Below, in pieces: positions 1 through 9,045 of a DNA stretch of 64,000 nucleotides (position 1 is its first letter; the number at the start of each line of letters is the position of its first letter). Position numbers and translations under genes: made by a program. The DNA comes from an uncultured Thermoanaerobaculia bacterium. GTDB lineage: Bacteria > Acidobacteriota > Thermoanaerobaculia > Multivoradales > Multivoraceae. Below the pieces are notes generated by a model. The model was not told where the DNA came from, made no database searches, and saw nothing but the letters and a program-made list of their open reading frames with translations. The stretch spans positions 310,001 through 374,000 of the forward strand of contig CATOTG010000007.1 in assembly GCA_951813015.1 (NCBI GenBank). Direction: 5' to 3'.

Positions 1-881
1 TCCAGGTCGGCGTGCATCGACGCGACGAGTGTTGCGACTTCGGGCCGGGTCAGCTTCGAGCCAGGGCCCTGATCCTCCACCCGGTCCAGCGTCGCCCAGG
101 CGAGGCGTACCGGCAGACCGGTGAAGCCAAGATAGCCCCGCGGCGCACCGGCACTCTGCAGGAGATCCACGTACTCCCGGGCAACCAGGAGATCCGCGCG
201 AGCGAGTTCGAAGGCGAGCGTCCGATCGCGTTCGTTCGGGATGAAGGTCCTCCCCTCGTCCGCATCGGCAGTCGAGTCCTTCAGGATGTTCACGAGCTGA
301 AGCGCCTCGCCGAAAATCGCGGCGCGGCGGCGCAGCGCCTCGGCGACCGGCTGAAGCGCCGCGCCGAGCAGGAACAGCTCGGTCAACATCTCGCCGACGA
401 TGCCGGCGACGACGTAGCAGTAGTCGCGGAGTTCGGGGATCCCGGCAAGCCGGAGTTGGCCGTCCCGGTCCGAACGCCTTGCGATGTACGCCATGCCGAT
501 GGCGGTGCGGCGCACGTGACGGCCGAGCACCGACCGCGGCGCCGGGGCAAGAGCTTCGCAGGCCGAGAGAACGTCGCCTGTCGCCTTGAGCAGCTCCAGG
601 TAACCCTCGTGACGGGAAGGAGGCTGCTTGAGCCAGGACTCGACCACGGCCTCCGCCTCGCCCTCCACCGCCTCGCCCGAGTCGTTCAGCAGATCCGCGA
701 AGCGGAACAGAGCCTCAACCCGCTGCTCTGCGCTCCAGACCGCCGCGTCCTCCAACGTATCGGCGATCCGAAGCAGGAGATAGCCGAGGGTCACCTGTCG
801 ACGAGTCCGGCCCTCGAGTTGGGGAATCGAAAGGGCGAACGTTCTGCTCGTCTTGACCAGCAAGTCTTCAAGGTCAGCCAT
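1..881 (-). CDS. squalene/phytoene synthase family protein (partial)
   Basis: An uninterrupted reading frame runs from an ATG at 881 to the window edge, so about 293 codons are seen and the C-terminus is missing. The family joins two prenyl diphosphates head-to-head to make squalene or phytoene. The first Asp-rich motif is DTLED at residues 41-45, preceded by SIPQLEGRTR. The second Mg-binding region appears as LVNILKD near residues 195-201, followed by EGRTFIP. These are the two metal-diphosphate sites of the family. Whether it makes squalene, a hopanoid precursor or a carotenoid precursor cannot be told from this fragment. It is the last gene of a long minus-strand series but is separated by about 260 bases from the GST gene. 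Confidence 0.87.
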   Translation of the reverse strand, partial: MADLEDLLVKTSRTFALSIPQLEGRTRRQVTLGYLLLRIADTLEDAAVWSAEQRVEALFRFADLLNDSGEAVEGEAEAVVESWLKQPPSRHEGYLELLKATGDVLSACEALAPAPRSVLGRHVRRTAIGMAYIARRSDRDGQLRLAGIPELRDYCYVVAGIVGEMLTELFLLGAALQPVAEALRRRAAIFGEALQLVNILKDSTADADEGRTFIPNERDRTLAFELARADLLVAREYVDLLQSAGAPRGYLGFTGLPVRLAWATLDRVEDQGPGSKLTRPEVATLVASMHADL

Positions 882-1143
882 ACGGGGACACGCGAGTCTA
901 CCGGCGGGATCGACGAGGTGTCCCATCACCCCCGCGTGTTGTCGTCACCCTCTCTTCCTGCCAGCGGAGCTACTCCCCAGCGCCCCATGAACTCCAAGAG
1001 GATTGCCCCGCTCTCGCCAGTTGCAGCGGCGCTTCTGGTCCTCGACTGTTCCCTCGCGCCGCCTCTGGAACTGCCCGACCACGTCCACGCCGACAAGTCA
1101 GGCCGCTGGTGACTGTCGGTCGCCGGCCACGCTCAGCGGTCGC

Positions 1144-1761
1144 TCAGCCGGAACCCTCCGCCGCCTGCGCCCTCTGGAACGCGGGTCTCGCCATGCAGCG
1201 GTCGCCGTAGGCCTCGAGCACCGGCGACTCGGGGAGCATCCCGAACATGCGCAGGAAGACGGCGCTGCTGCCGAGCATCACGTCGGCGGCGCTGAACTCG
1301 TCGCCCAGGATCCAGGGGCCATCGCCCAGACCGTCCTCCCAGACCTCAATCGTCCTGGCGAAACTGCCCCAGCCCAACCGGCCGGGATTGAACGCTTCCG
1401 CCTGGTGCTCCTCGGGCACGACCGTTCGAAGCCCGGACTCGAACATGGCCGGCTCGATCATCGCCGGCGAGTAGATGAGCCAGTGCACGAAACGGGCGCG
1501 CAACGGATCGTCCAGCGCGGGCGCCAGCCGGCCGGAGGCGTAGCGGTCCGCGAGGTAAAGGCAGATCGCCGCGGAATCCCACATCTTGACGTCCCCGTCC
1601 TCGAGCGCCGGCACCTTGCCCATCGGGCTCGCGGCCAGGTGTTCCGCGGTCCGCTCCGGCTTCCTGATGTCGACGTGCACGAGCTCGTAGTCGACGCCCG
1701 CCTCCTCGAGCATCCAGACGGCGCGGCTGGACCGCGTCTGCGGGCACCAGTAGAGCTTCAT
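1144..1761 (-). CDS. glutathione S-transferase family protein
   Basis: 205 aa, close to the usual 200-220 aa for a cytosolic GST. The N-terminal thioredoxin-like half contains CPQTRSSRA (residues 6-14) in the place of the glutathione-activating motif, VPALEDGD in the cis-Pro turn, and WDSAAICLYL in place of the usual ES.AI..YL gamma-glutamyl-binding segment. The C-terminal helical half contains GDEFSAADV, the N-capping box motif. Its ATG overlaps the stop of the membrane-anchor gene upstream by four bases, so it is likely translationally coupled to the HupE gene pair. Substrate is unknown. Another GST of a different subgroup lies at 25501-26217. Confidence 0.9.
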   Translation of the reverse strand: MKLYWCPQTRSSRAVWMLEEAGVDYELVHVDIRKPERTAEHLAASPMGKVPALEDGDVKMWDSAAICLYLADRYASGRLAPALDDPLRARFVHWLIYSPAMIEPAMFESGLRTVVPEEHQAEAFNPGRLGWGSFARTIEVWEDGLGDGPWILGDEFSAADVMLGSSAVFLRMFGMLPESPVLEAYGDRCMARPAFQRAQAAEGSG

Positions 1762-2384
1762 TCGTAGGCCTCCGAGTCCAGGTGTTCGGTACCGGCCGGC
1801 GCCCGGCCGATCTCCCTCATGTTGGTGAAGAAACCCCGCACGTCGAGTTCGATCGCAACAGGCGAGTCGCCGTCGTTCAGCCAGAACCAGCCGTGGTTGC
1901 CGGAGTAGCCGGCCGTCAGACCGCCCTGACCGCCCGACACGTCGAACTCTTCGGCGTAACGGACGGGCTCGTCGTCGAGGTCGTTGAAGGGGTCGGCGTG
2001 AAAGTCCGAGTAGATGGCGCCGCCGTCCGTCTGCCAGGAGTAGACGATCGTCATCCCTTCGATCATCTGCAGCTTGTACTCCATCTGTTCGTTGGCGCCG
2101 ATTTCGATCGTGACCGTCTCGGCGCGGAGTTCACGGTTGCCGGTCATCTGCGCCGAGAGCCCTTCCTCGGCCTCCGCCATCGGCTCGGTCCCGGCGGCCT
2201 CGTAGAGCCGGTCGAGCCCGAGCAGGCCGCCGATCCGGGTCGGGTCGGCGCCGTACTCGGCCGGCATGACGACGACGACGAACACGACCGCGGCAGCGAC
2301 GAGCGTGATCGCCAGCGTCTTCAGCAGCTTGCGCAGCGGCGGCGTTCCGAGATCGCCGCCTGGAGCGGGAGAGGAATCCGTCAT
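1758..2384 (-). CDS. single-pass membrane-anchored protein linked to HupE
   Basis: 208 aa. The ATG at 2384 overlaps the HupE stop by four bases (ATGA), which decides the start over a longer upstream reading frame that would lie inside hupE. One strongly hydrophobic segment lies at about residues 21-43, followed by PAEYGADPTRIG. The remaining 150 residues look like an extracytoplasmic beta-rich domain with several Trp and Tyr. Proteins with this PAEYG.DPT signature are, to my knowledge, annotated as transmembrane anchor proteins next to HupE/UreJ genes; that assignment is from memory and the biochemical role is unknown. The coupling to HupE suggests it partners that permease. Confidence 0.8.
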   Translation of the reverse strand: MTDSSPAPGGDLGTPPLRKLLKTLAITLVAAAVVFVVVVMPAEYGADPTRIGGLLGLDRLYEAAGTEPMAEAEEGLSAQMTGNRELRAETVTIEIGANEQMEYKLQMIEGMTIVYSWQTDGGAIYSDFHADPFNDLDDEPVRYAEEFDVSGGQGGLTAGYSGNHGWFWLNDGDSPVAIELDVRGFFTNMREIGRAPAGTEHLDSEAYE

Positions 2385-3085
2385 GACAAGAAGTACCCCG
2401 TCAACTGGTAGGCGACGAGCAGGAAGCCGACCGTCATCAGTGCCGCGTTGGCGGCGAAACCGTGAGACTGGCCGCGTCTCCGGAAGTGGCCGCTGGCTCG
2501 CCACAGGTTGAAGCTCAGCAGAATGATGGCGAGGGCGGCGAACTGCCCGAGCTCGACGCCCACGTTGAAGGAGACGATGTTGCCCACCAGGCCGCTGCCC
2601 GAGATCTCCACCGGCTGCAGCTTGGTCGCCAGACCGAAGCCGTGGAACAGGCCGAACACGAGCACGGCCGCCCGCGTGTCGATCCTGACCCCCAGAGCAC
2701 GGAACCCGCCCAGGTTCTCGAACGCCTTGTAGGCCACCGACAGGCCCACGATCGCGTCGATGAGAAACGGGTTCGCGTGGATGCCGCCGAGCACCCCGAC
2801 CAGCAGGGTGACGCTGTGACCGACCGCGAACAGGGTGACGTAGAGCGCGACGTCGCGGAAGCGGTAGAGGAAGAAGATGACCCCCGCCAGAAACGCAAGA
2901 TGGTCGTACCCGGTCACCATGTGCTTGGCGCCCAGGTACATGTAGGGCCCGACGGCGAGCCCCTCGTTGTTCGTCAGGAAGAGCTCGTCCTGGTCGGCGA
3001 CGCCGTGGGCCCACAGGCCGGAAGCGAGAAACAGCGCCGCCGCAGCCAATAGCACCGCGCGCAGTGGAAGTCCGGGACGCTCCAT
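2381..3085 (-). CDS. HupE/UreJ-family membrane protein
   Basis: 234 aa integral membrane protein with an N-terminal signal-like segment and about six or seven hydrophobic helices. Conserved His-bearing membrane motifs are visible: GYDHLAFLAG, VGHSVTLL and FGLFHGFGLA. HupE/UreJ proteins are presumed nickel or other divalent-metal permeases associated with hydrogenase and urease loci. Neither hydrogenase nor urease genes are visible here, so the metal and purpose are open. It heads a tightly overlapping three-gene unit with the anchor protein and a GST. The ATG at 3085 is followed directly by the signal segment, supporting the start. Confidence 0.85.
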   Translation of the reverse strand: MERPGLPLRAVLLAAAALFLASGLWAHGVADQDELFLTNNEGLAVGPYMYLGAKHMVTGYDHLAFLAGVIFFLYRFRDVALYVTLFAVGHSVTLLVGVLGGIHANPFLIDAIVGLSVAYKAFENLGGFRALGVRIDTRAAVLVFGLFHGFGLATKLQPVEISGSGLVGNIVSFNVGVELGQFAALAIILLSFNLWRASGHFRRRGQSHGFAANAALMTVGFLLVAYQLTGYFLS

Positions 3086-3150
3086 CGAACCGCGGATGGT
3101 AACAGTCGAGGGCCGGTGGATCGCCCTCGGCTCCGCGCGATGGCGGAGCC

Positions 3151-5514
3151 TCAGAACCGCAGTCGCAGCGAGGCCCGGAACGCCCGCGGTTCGGCGGGGC
3201 TCAGGAAGCGCGGATCCTCGAAGGCGTCGCCGAGCACCTCATCCGGTTCACCGAGCGCCCCGAAGGTCTCGAACTCGCGGTCCGTCACGTTGGACACTTC
3301 GAGATCGAGGTCGAGCGAAGGGGTGAGTTCGATGCGGCTCCAGAGGTCGCCCCGCCACGCCGAGCCGACCGGCGCCAGCAGGTTCGCCTCGTCGCCGCGC
3401 AGGTAGCGGGTGGAATCGCCGAGCAGGCGCGCGCCGAGCACGACGCGATCGCCCACCGTCCAGTCCGCGCCGGCCCGGAGCTGGCGCCTCGGCACGCCGG
3501 GAATGAAGTCGCCGCGTTCGACTTCGATCTCACCCTCCTCGGCGAACGGATGCTGCGGACTCGACAGGGTCAACCGATCCTGGAAGGTGGCATCGAGCAG
3601 CGTCCAGGACGCGTCCCAGTTCACCGGGCCGCGCCGGCCGCGCACCCACAGCTCCAGCCCCCGCCGGCGAGTCGCGTCGACGTTGGTGAAGTACCCGGCG
3701 CTGGTCCCGGCGCCGCTGGACACGAAGATGATGTCGTCGGCACTGTCGCTGTGGAAGAGGGCCGCGCTCCAGCGCACGGAACCTCGGCTGCCGCGCAGGC
3801 CGACCTCCGCGCTCGTCGTCACCACCTGGTCCAGCGGCGGGTCGGCGACGAAGGCGTTCGGCAGCCGGCACGGGTCGTCCGGGTCCGCGCAGGTCAGCTC
3901 GACCGGCGTCGGCGCCCGGGCGGATCGGGACACGTTGCCGAACAACAGGACGGACGATCGTTCGCGCGCGCTCGGGTCCCACACGAAGCCCACCGAGGGC
4001 GAGAGTCGCGAGAAGCGGTGATCGCCGTCGAGCGCCGTGTCCAACTGATCGTCGAGCTCGATCCGGCTGTCGTTGTAGCGGGCCTGCAGGGTCCAGGTCA
4101 GCCGGTCGCCGGATACCGTCCAGTGCCGCAGCGCCCACAGGCCGACGTGCCCCGTCTCGGCACGGAGCCCGACCTCGGCGCCGGGCAGCAGCATGCCGCT
4201 GCCGATCGTCGTCCTCGTGGCGGTCAGTCGGGCAAGTTCGGTCTCGAAGTCGAAGTCGGCCCGGCCGCCATCCCGTGAGGCGCCGGCGAGCCAGCGGCCG
4301 GACTCGGTGAGCCCGGAGACCTGGATCGAAGCGCCCCAGCCCTCCTGCTCGGTGCGGCTCCGGTTGTTCACCGCATTGAAGTCGTCGAGATCGCCGTTGC
4401 CCCGCTCGGCATCGTCGTCGTCGTGATTCACGTCGTCGTCGTCGATCCCGTCACGGCCCTCGTCGTCATCGTCATCGTCGTCGCCCTCGAACGCGTCGGC
4501 ATTCCAGGTGTCGACATCGTTGTCGCGGAGATAGACCTGCGCCTCGAGTTCGATGCCCTGGCCGAACAGCCGGCCCGCCCGCAGACGCGGAAAGAACAGT
4601 TCGTTTCCCGTGCGGTCGGGATGCGTGAACACCTCCGCACGATCTGTCTCGAGCAACTCGACGGGCACGACACCGTTGCCGATCAGCTCGTTGTCCGCGA
4701 CGCCCACGGTGAGCTCCAGGCGCCCACTCCCGCCGCGCCGAGAGAACTTCAGAAGCGCCTGCCGCAGCGAGCTGGGCGAGAAGTCGCGCCAGCCGTCCTC
4801 GGCGAACGACCGCGCGCCGGCGAACCAGCCGAGGCTCTTCGCGGCGCCGAACGCGCCGCCGGCGCTCAGTTCACCGGCGCGGCGACCGAACGAACCGGCC
4901 TCTATCGTCAGGTCGACCCGCTCCGAATCGAACCCGCTCCGCGTGGTCAGAGCGATCGCGCCGCCGAGCGTGTTCAGGCCGAACATCGGGTTCGCCCCCG
5001 GTACGAGCTCGACTCGTTCCGCCGCGAACGTCGGCACGAGGTCCCAGGCCACCACGTCGCCGAAGACCTCGTTGACGCGGACGCCGTCCTCGTAGACCGA
5101 GAGGCCCTGGTTGGCGCCCAGGAGCGGCGAGGCGCCGAAGCCCCGGTAGAGCACGTCCGCCTGGAGCGCGCTTCCCTGGGCCGGCGCGAGGTGAACTCCG
5201 GGCAACTCCGCTTCGAGCAGAGCGCCAACGCCGGAAACCGCCGCCAGGTCCAGCACCTCGGTCGAAACGCGATGGACCGTCCAGGGCACACGATCGGCTG
5301 ACTCGCCCCCATGATCCAGGGGGGCGAGACCGATCACGTCGATCTCTTCGGTGAATGGCGCTTCGGCTTGCGGCTGCTCCTCTTCGCCGTTCCCGGTCGC
5401 CTGACCGGCAGGCTTCGGGGAACCGGTCCCGAGAGCGGAGGCCGGCTGCGCCAGCAACAGGGGGAGCAACCAGACCAGGCAGGAGGGCATGCGAGGATTG
5501 GGCCCCCACCTCAT
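3151..5514 (-). CDS. TonB-dependent outer-membrane receptor with an acidic loop
   Basis: 787 aa with a signal peptide (hydrophobic core around residues 11-27), a TonB-box-like segment EEIDVIG near residue 56, a plug domain (LSVYEDGVRVNE, NTLGGAIALTTR, about residues 80-200) and a long beta-barrel ending in aromatic Phe (LRLRF), the outer-membrane insertion signature. A highly acidic, Asp-rich stretch sits at roughly residues 345-375 (bases about 4385-4485), probably an extracellular loop that could bind divalent cations. The substrate is unknown. It lies 66 bases upstream of the HupE gene on the same strand, so metal uptake is a plausible shared role. Length is normal for a compact TonB receptor. 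Confidence 0.92.
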   Translation of the reverse strand: MRWGPNPRMPSCLVWLLPLLLAQPASALGTGSPKPAGQATGNGEEEQPQAEAPFTEEIDVIGLAPLDHGGESADRVPWTVHRVSTEVLDLAAVSGVGALLEAELPGVHLAPAQGSALQADVLYRGFGASPLLGANQGLSVYEDGVRVNEVFGDVVAWDLVPTFAAERVELVPGANPMFGLNTLGGAIALTTRSGFDSERVDLTIEAGSFGRRAGELSAGGAFGAAKSLGWFAGARSFAEDGWRDFSPSSLRQALLKFSRRGGSGRLELTVGVADNELIGNGVVPVELLETDRAEVFTHPDRTGNELFFPRLRAGRLFGQGIELEAQVYLRDNDVDTWNADAFEGDDDDDDDEGRDGIDDDDVNHDDDDAERGNGDLDDFNAVNNRSRTEQEGWGASIQVSGLTESGRWLAGASRDGGRADFDFETELARLTATRTTIGSGMLLPGAEVGLRAETGHVGLWALRHWTVSGDRLTWTLQARYNDSRIELDDQLDTALDGDHRFSRLSPSVGFVWDPSARERSSVLLFGNVSRSARAPTPVELTCADPDDPCRLPNAFVADPPLDQVVTTSAEVGLRGSRGSVRWSAALFHSDSADDIIFVSSGAGTSAGYFTNVDATRRRGLELWVRGRRGPVNWDASWTLLDATFQDRLTLSSPQHPFAEEGEIEVERGDFIPGVPRRQLRAGADWTVGDRVVLGARLLGDSTRYLRGDEANLLAPVGSAWRGDLWSRIELTPSLDLDLEVSNVTDREFETFGALGEPDEVLGDAFEDPRFLSPAEPRAFRASLRLRF

Positions 5515-5656
5515 TCGGCCACTCTACCGACCCATCCGTCGTTCGGTCTGCCTCCCGCCCCTCTTCGTTCTCGCTCCGGGCGCCGGCCACTCGCCCTGGT
5601 TTTGCCAGCCGCGCCAGTGGAACCGGGCGGTCATCGAGTTCCTGCGCGGCCAGTAG

Positions 5657-6544
5657 TCACTCGGTGCGCCGGCGCCAGCGGCGGTGGCCCCAGAGGTACT
5701 GGTCCGGATCGCGCCGGATCGCCTCTTCCAGGAGGCCGTTGAGCGCCAGCAGGATCGCCTCCACGTCGGCGTTGCGTTCGCCGCTCCGCTGCCGCTCGAT
5801 CAGCGGCGACAGGGTCAGTTCGAAGGTCATCGGCGCCGCCCGCCGGCACGTCGCGAAACAAAGCGGCGCCCGGGTCACCAGGTGCAGCATCGCGGCGGTC
5901 GTGTGGGTCTTCGCCGGGTGTCCGAAGAACGGCACGTCGAGGCCCTGGCGGGCGTGCTGGTCGACCAGCAACGCGAGGATCTCGCCGTCACCGAGAAGCT
6001 TGATGAACCGCCCGGGATCCGGGTCGTACTTCGGGATCATCCGGAAGCCGTGCCGCGGCCGGCGGCTGAGGGCCAACTCCTGCACCCGCGGGTTGTTCAT
6101 CGGCCGCGAGATCCCCGCGACCGGCTTGTAGCGAGACAGCCACTGGCCGGCGAGTTCCCAGTTGCCGAAGTGCCCCGAGACCACGATCAGCCCCTGATCC
6201 GGATCCTCGAGCACCGCCTGAACGTCGTCCGGTATCCGGACCCGAACGCGGTCCGGGTCGTCCAGCACCAGCGCGGACTTGAGCGACTCCACCAGGACCG
6301 TCCCCATGTGGCGTGCAGCGGCCCGCCCGATCGCCCGCGCTGCCGCCGGGTCTCCAGCCACGCCCGCCCGCAGGATGTTCGAGATCGCCACGCGGCGCCG
6401 TGGCCGGTCGGCCGTCCACCACAGCGAACCCAGCCAACCGGCCCAGCGGGAGGCGGCGGCCGGCGGCAGCAAGTCGACGCCCAGCAGCAGAAGCCGCGCC
6501 GCCCAGTACTCGAGGAGGTGGATCACCCGGAGGTGGAAGGCCAC
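5657..6544 (-). CDS. LpxL/HtrB-type lysophospholipid acyltransferase
   Basis: 295 aa, normal length for the LpxL/HtrB acyltransferase family, which moves an acyl chain from ACP to lipid A or another lipid acceptor at the inner membrane. The catalytic H-x4-D/E motif is seen as SGHFGNWE. Other family segments are RRVAISNI near residue 50 and ALLVDQHARQG with VPFFGHPAKT. The N-terminus is hydrophobic and membrane-associating. It follows a discrete acyl carrier protein and a ketosynthase on the same strand, as in aryl-polyene-like and other specialised lipid clusters, so the donor may be a dedicated ACP. A general lipid A acyltransferase role is an alternative. Confidence 0.87.
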   Translation of the reverse strand: MAFHLRVIHLLEYWAARLLLLGVDLLPPAAASRWAGWLGSLWWTADRPRRRVAISNILRAGVAGDPAAARAIGRAAARHMGTVLVESLKSALVLDDPDRVRVRIPDDVQAVLEDPDQGLIVVSGHFGNWELAGQWLSRYKPVAGISRPMNNPRVQELALSRRPRHGFRMIPKYDPDPGRFIKLLGDGEILALLVDQHARQGLDVPFFGHPAKTHTTAAMLHLVTRAPLCFATCRRAAPMTFELTLSPLIERQRSGERNADVEAILLALNGLLEEAIRRDPDQYLWGHRRWRRRTE

Positions 6545-6620
6545 GGTCAGGCTCCGCGCCGCTCGGCAGTTCGCACGTCTTCCAGGCAGCTGCCGAGGCC
6601 CCGGAGGCGGAAGGCCGCGG

Positions 6621-6875
6621 TCAGGCTCCGTGCTGCTGCAACAGACCGATGATCTCGCCGACCGTCCGGGTCTTCACCACCTGCTTCGGCTCCAGGGCGA
6701 TACCGAACTCCTCCTCTACGTCGTAGAGCACGTCGAGGATGGTCAGAGAGTCGAACCCCAGCGACTCGATCGTGGTCTCGGGCGCCACGGCATCCCAATC
6801 CCGCTCCTCCACCGCGCTGTCGCGCAGCACGTCGCGCAGCCGGACGAGAATCTGCGACGTTCCGTTGCCGTCCAT
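6621..6875 (-). CDS. acyl carrier protein
   Basis: 84 aa. The phosphopantetheine-attachment motif is FDSLTILDVL with Ser in DSL, flanked by ETTIESLG upstream and VEEEFGIAL downstream, all characteristic of acyl carrier proteins. The chosen ATG at 6875 gives the usual ACP length; the frame is open further upstream but that extension is Arg-rich and unlike an ACP. It sits 76 bases before the acyltransferase gene and about 200 bases after the ketosynthase gene, on the same strand. It is a likely dedicated carrier for the neighbouring fabG-ketosynthase pair. Confidence 0.92.
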   Translation of the reverse strand: MDGNGTSQILVRLRDVLRDSAVEERDWDAVAPETTIESLGFDSLTILDVLYDVEEEFGIALEPKQVVKTRTVGEIIGLLQQHGA

Positions 6876-7073
6876 GGGCCGGAAGGTTATCGCCGATGAG
6901 CCGGCAGCGGTCCACCGGGTACGACGTCCGTATCGCCGCCGAACCCGTCGACGACTCCGTGTCGGGACCCCGGCGACAAACTCCGGCAACGACGGGGTGT
7001 TGCCGCAACAACTGGCGGAGGCCTCGGGCGTCGTGGCGGCTGCACCAACGAGTCGGCCTCAGCAGCGGCGCAG

Positions 7074-8309
7074 CTACTCTCCCGGTCCCAGCACCAGGAC
7101 GCCGTTGCTGCCACCGAAGCCGAAGCTGTTCTTCATCACCAGAGGACGCTCGAGGCGCTCCGGTTCGCTGCCCACAAGCCGCACGTCGCATTCGGGATCG
7201 GGGTTGTCGAGGTTCAGATTCGGCGGCAGCAACCCCTGTTCGATGCCGAGCAGCGCCGCGATCGCCTCGATCGCGCCGGAGGCGCCCAGCGTGTGCCCGA
7301 AGAAGGACTTGTTCGCCGAAACGGCGACCCGGTCCGCGGCGGCGCCCAGCACGGCCCGGATCGACTGGCTCTCGCAGAGATCGTTGGCGCGCGTGGCGGT
7401 GCCGTGGGCGTTCACCGCGCCGAGATCGGCCGGTTCGATCCCGGCCGATTCGAGAGCGGCGCGCATCGCCGCCGCCTGGCCCTCGGCGCTCGGACTCGTC
7501 AGATGGCTGGCGTCGGACGACTCGCCGTAGCCGACGACCTCGCCCCGGATACGCGCGCCGCGGCCGCGAGCCCGGTCCCACGACTCGAGGACCAGCATGC
7601 CGGCGCCCTCCCCGAACACCGTGCCGTCGCGGTCGGCGTCGAAGGGCCGGCAGGCGCGGGCCGGATCGGGATTTCGCGACATGACGCCCAGGTTGTTCCA
7701 GATTCCGAAGTAGAACGGGTCGAAGAAGCCGTCGGCGCCGCCGCTGAGCACGGTGTCCGCATACCCGTCGCGCACCATCCGGCAGGCCATGCCGATCGCG
7801 TTCGTCGCCGACGTGCACGCCGAGACGACGACGTAGTTGATGCCGGTCAGCTTGAAGTGAATCGAGATTCCCGCCGAGATCGAGTTGTACATGCAGCGCG
7901 GCACCGTCGACGGCCGCAGTCCCCGCACGCCGCGCTCATGGAACCGCTGGTGGCCCGTGGTGTGGCTCTCCGCCGAGCCGGCGCCGGTGCCCAGAACGAC
8001 CGCCACCGGCTGTGGCTCGTGGGGCGGCGCGCCGTCGATCAGACCGGCCGCCTCGAGCGCGTCGGCCGCGGCGACGAGCCCCAGATCGACGGCCCGGTCG
8101 GTGGGTCGGCGGCGCAGCCGCTTCAGCCCGGCGCGCACCGTGTCGGCGTCGACCTCCGCGCCGATGCCGACCCTAAGCGCCGACGTGTCGAGCGACTGGA
8201 GCTTGCCGACGCCGCCGCGACCGGCGACCAGGTTGTCCCGGAAGGTCTCGACATCGGCGCCGACGGCGCAGGCAACGCCAAGGCCGGTGACAGCGACGCG
8301 CCTAGCCAT
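7074..8309 (-). CDS. beta-ketoacyl-ACP synthase (FabF-like KS)
   Basis: 411 aa, the usual length of a KAS II enzyme. The Cys-His-His catalytic triad is visible: Cys165 in VSACTSATNAIG, His302 in NAHGTATRAND and His339 in NKSFFGHTLGASG. The C-terminal glycine-rich NSFGFGGSNG loop is intact. It condenses an acyl-enzyme with malonyl-ACP to extend a chain by two carbons. Its start overlaps the end of fabG by eight bases, so the two are co-translated. The closeness to an ACP and an LpxL-type acyltransferase but absence of nearby FabD, FabZ or FabI points to a specialised chain rather than the housekeeping pathway, though the missing steps could come from elsewhere. Confidence 0.9.
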   Translation of the reverse strand: MARRVAVTGLGVACAVGADVETFRDNLVAGRGGVGKLQSLDTSALRVGIGAEVDADTVRAGLKRLRRRPTDRAVDLGLVAAADALEAAGLIDGAPPHEPQPVAVVLGTGAGSAESHTTGHQRFHERGVRGLRPSTVPRCMYNSISAGISIHFKLTGINYVVVSACTSATNAIGMACRMVRDGYADTVLSGGADGFFDPFYFGIWNNLGVMSRNPDPARACRPFDADRDGTVFGEGAGMLVLESWDRARGRGARIRGEVVGYGESSDASHLTSPSAEGQAAAMRAALESAGIEPADLGAVNAHGTATRANDLCESQSIRAVLGAAADRVAVSANKSFFGHTLGASGAIEAIAALLGIEQGLLPPNLNLDNPDPECDVRLVGSEPERLERPLVMKNSFGFGGSNGVLVLGPGE

Positions 8310-9045
8310 ACATCGACAACCCGCCGTTGACGTGGATCGCCTGACCCGTCACGTAGGACGATTCCGGCGACAGCAGGAACATGACGACGGCGGCGACTTC
8401 CGCCGGCGTCCCCAGCCGTCCCAGCGGCACGCGCAGCCTCTGCCGCTGGTCGTCGGTGAGTTCACCCGTCATGTCCGTTTCGATGAAGCCCGGCGACACC
8501 GCGTTGCAGCGGACGCCGAAGCGCGCGGCCTCGAGGGCAAGACTGCGGGTGAGACTGACCAGGCCGGCCTTGGACGCGGCGTAGTCGGCGCCCATCCATC
8601 CGCCCGGGCCGTGTGCCGCGAGAGAAGCCATGTTGACGATGCTGCCGCGCCTGGCCCTGCGCATGACCCGGTACGCCGCCCGCGAGGCCGCGAACGCGGA
8701 TTCGAGATTCACCCGCTGGGTCGCCCGCCAGGAGTCGAGATCGAGACCGCGGAACGCGACCGGACGCCCGCCGCCGGCGTTGTTCACGAGACCGTCGATC
8801 CGGCCGCAGCGTTCGACCACCTGATCGACCAGCGCGGCGGCGTTCTCGGGGTCGTCGAGGTCGGCGGCCAGCGGGAAGAAACTCCCGGCGCCCATCTCGC
8901 CGCAAACCGCCTCGACCTGGGCGAGTTCCCGCCCATGCACGGCAACCGTGGCGCCTAGCGCGGCGGCGGCCTCGGCGGTTGCCCGGCCAATGCCGCGGGT
9001 CGAGCCGGTGACGAGGATCACCTGACCGGAAAGGGAAGCAGTCAT
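8302..9045 (-). CDS. fabG: 3-oxoacyl-ACP reductase (FabG-type SDR)
   Basis: 247 aa classical short-chain dehydrogenase. The cofactor motif TGSTRGIG is at residues 13-20, with an Arg (HGRE) after the second strand, suggesting NADPH. NNAG follows in the fourth strand, and the catalytic residues Ser141, Tyr155 and Lys159 (DYAASKAG) are present. The end SYVTGQAIHVNGGLSMYG is very FabG-like. It is the first gene of the overlapping fabG-KS pair and is followed by ACP and acyltransferase genes, so reduction of the KS product on ACP is the natural role. A second SDR of a different subgroup is at 57470-58258. Confidence 0.87.
   Translation of the reverse strand: MTASLSGQVILVTGSTRGIGRATAEAAAALGATVAVHGRELAQVEAVCGEMGAGSFFPLAADLDDPENAAALVDQVVERCGRIDGLVNNAGGGRPVAFRGLDLDSWRATQRVNLESAFAASRAAYRVMRRARRGSIVNMASLAAHGPGGWMGADYAASKAGLVSLTRSLALEAARFGVRCNAVSPGFIETDMTGELTDDQRQRLRVPLGRLGTPAEVAAVVMFLLSPESSYVTGQAIHVNGGLSMYG

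Noticed and set aside
12..1112. Long forward frame opposite the squalene/phytoene synthase
   Set aside because: It is the antisense of a gene with clear DTLED and LVNILKD motifs; its translation is Arg/Pro/Gly-rich without any domain.
987..1112. Possible 41-aa lipoprotein-like frame (MNSKRIAPL...)
   Set aside because: No ribosome site, and the lipobox is poor (VLDC); most of it could arise by chance in this GC-rich gap.
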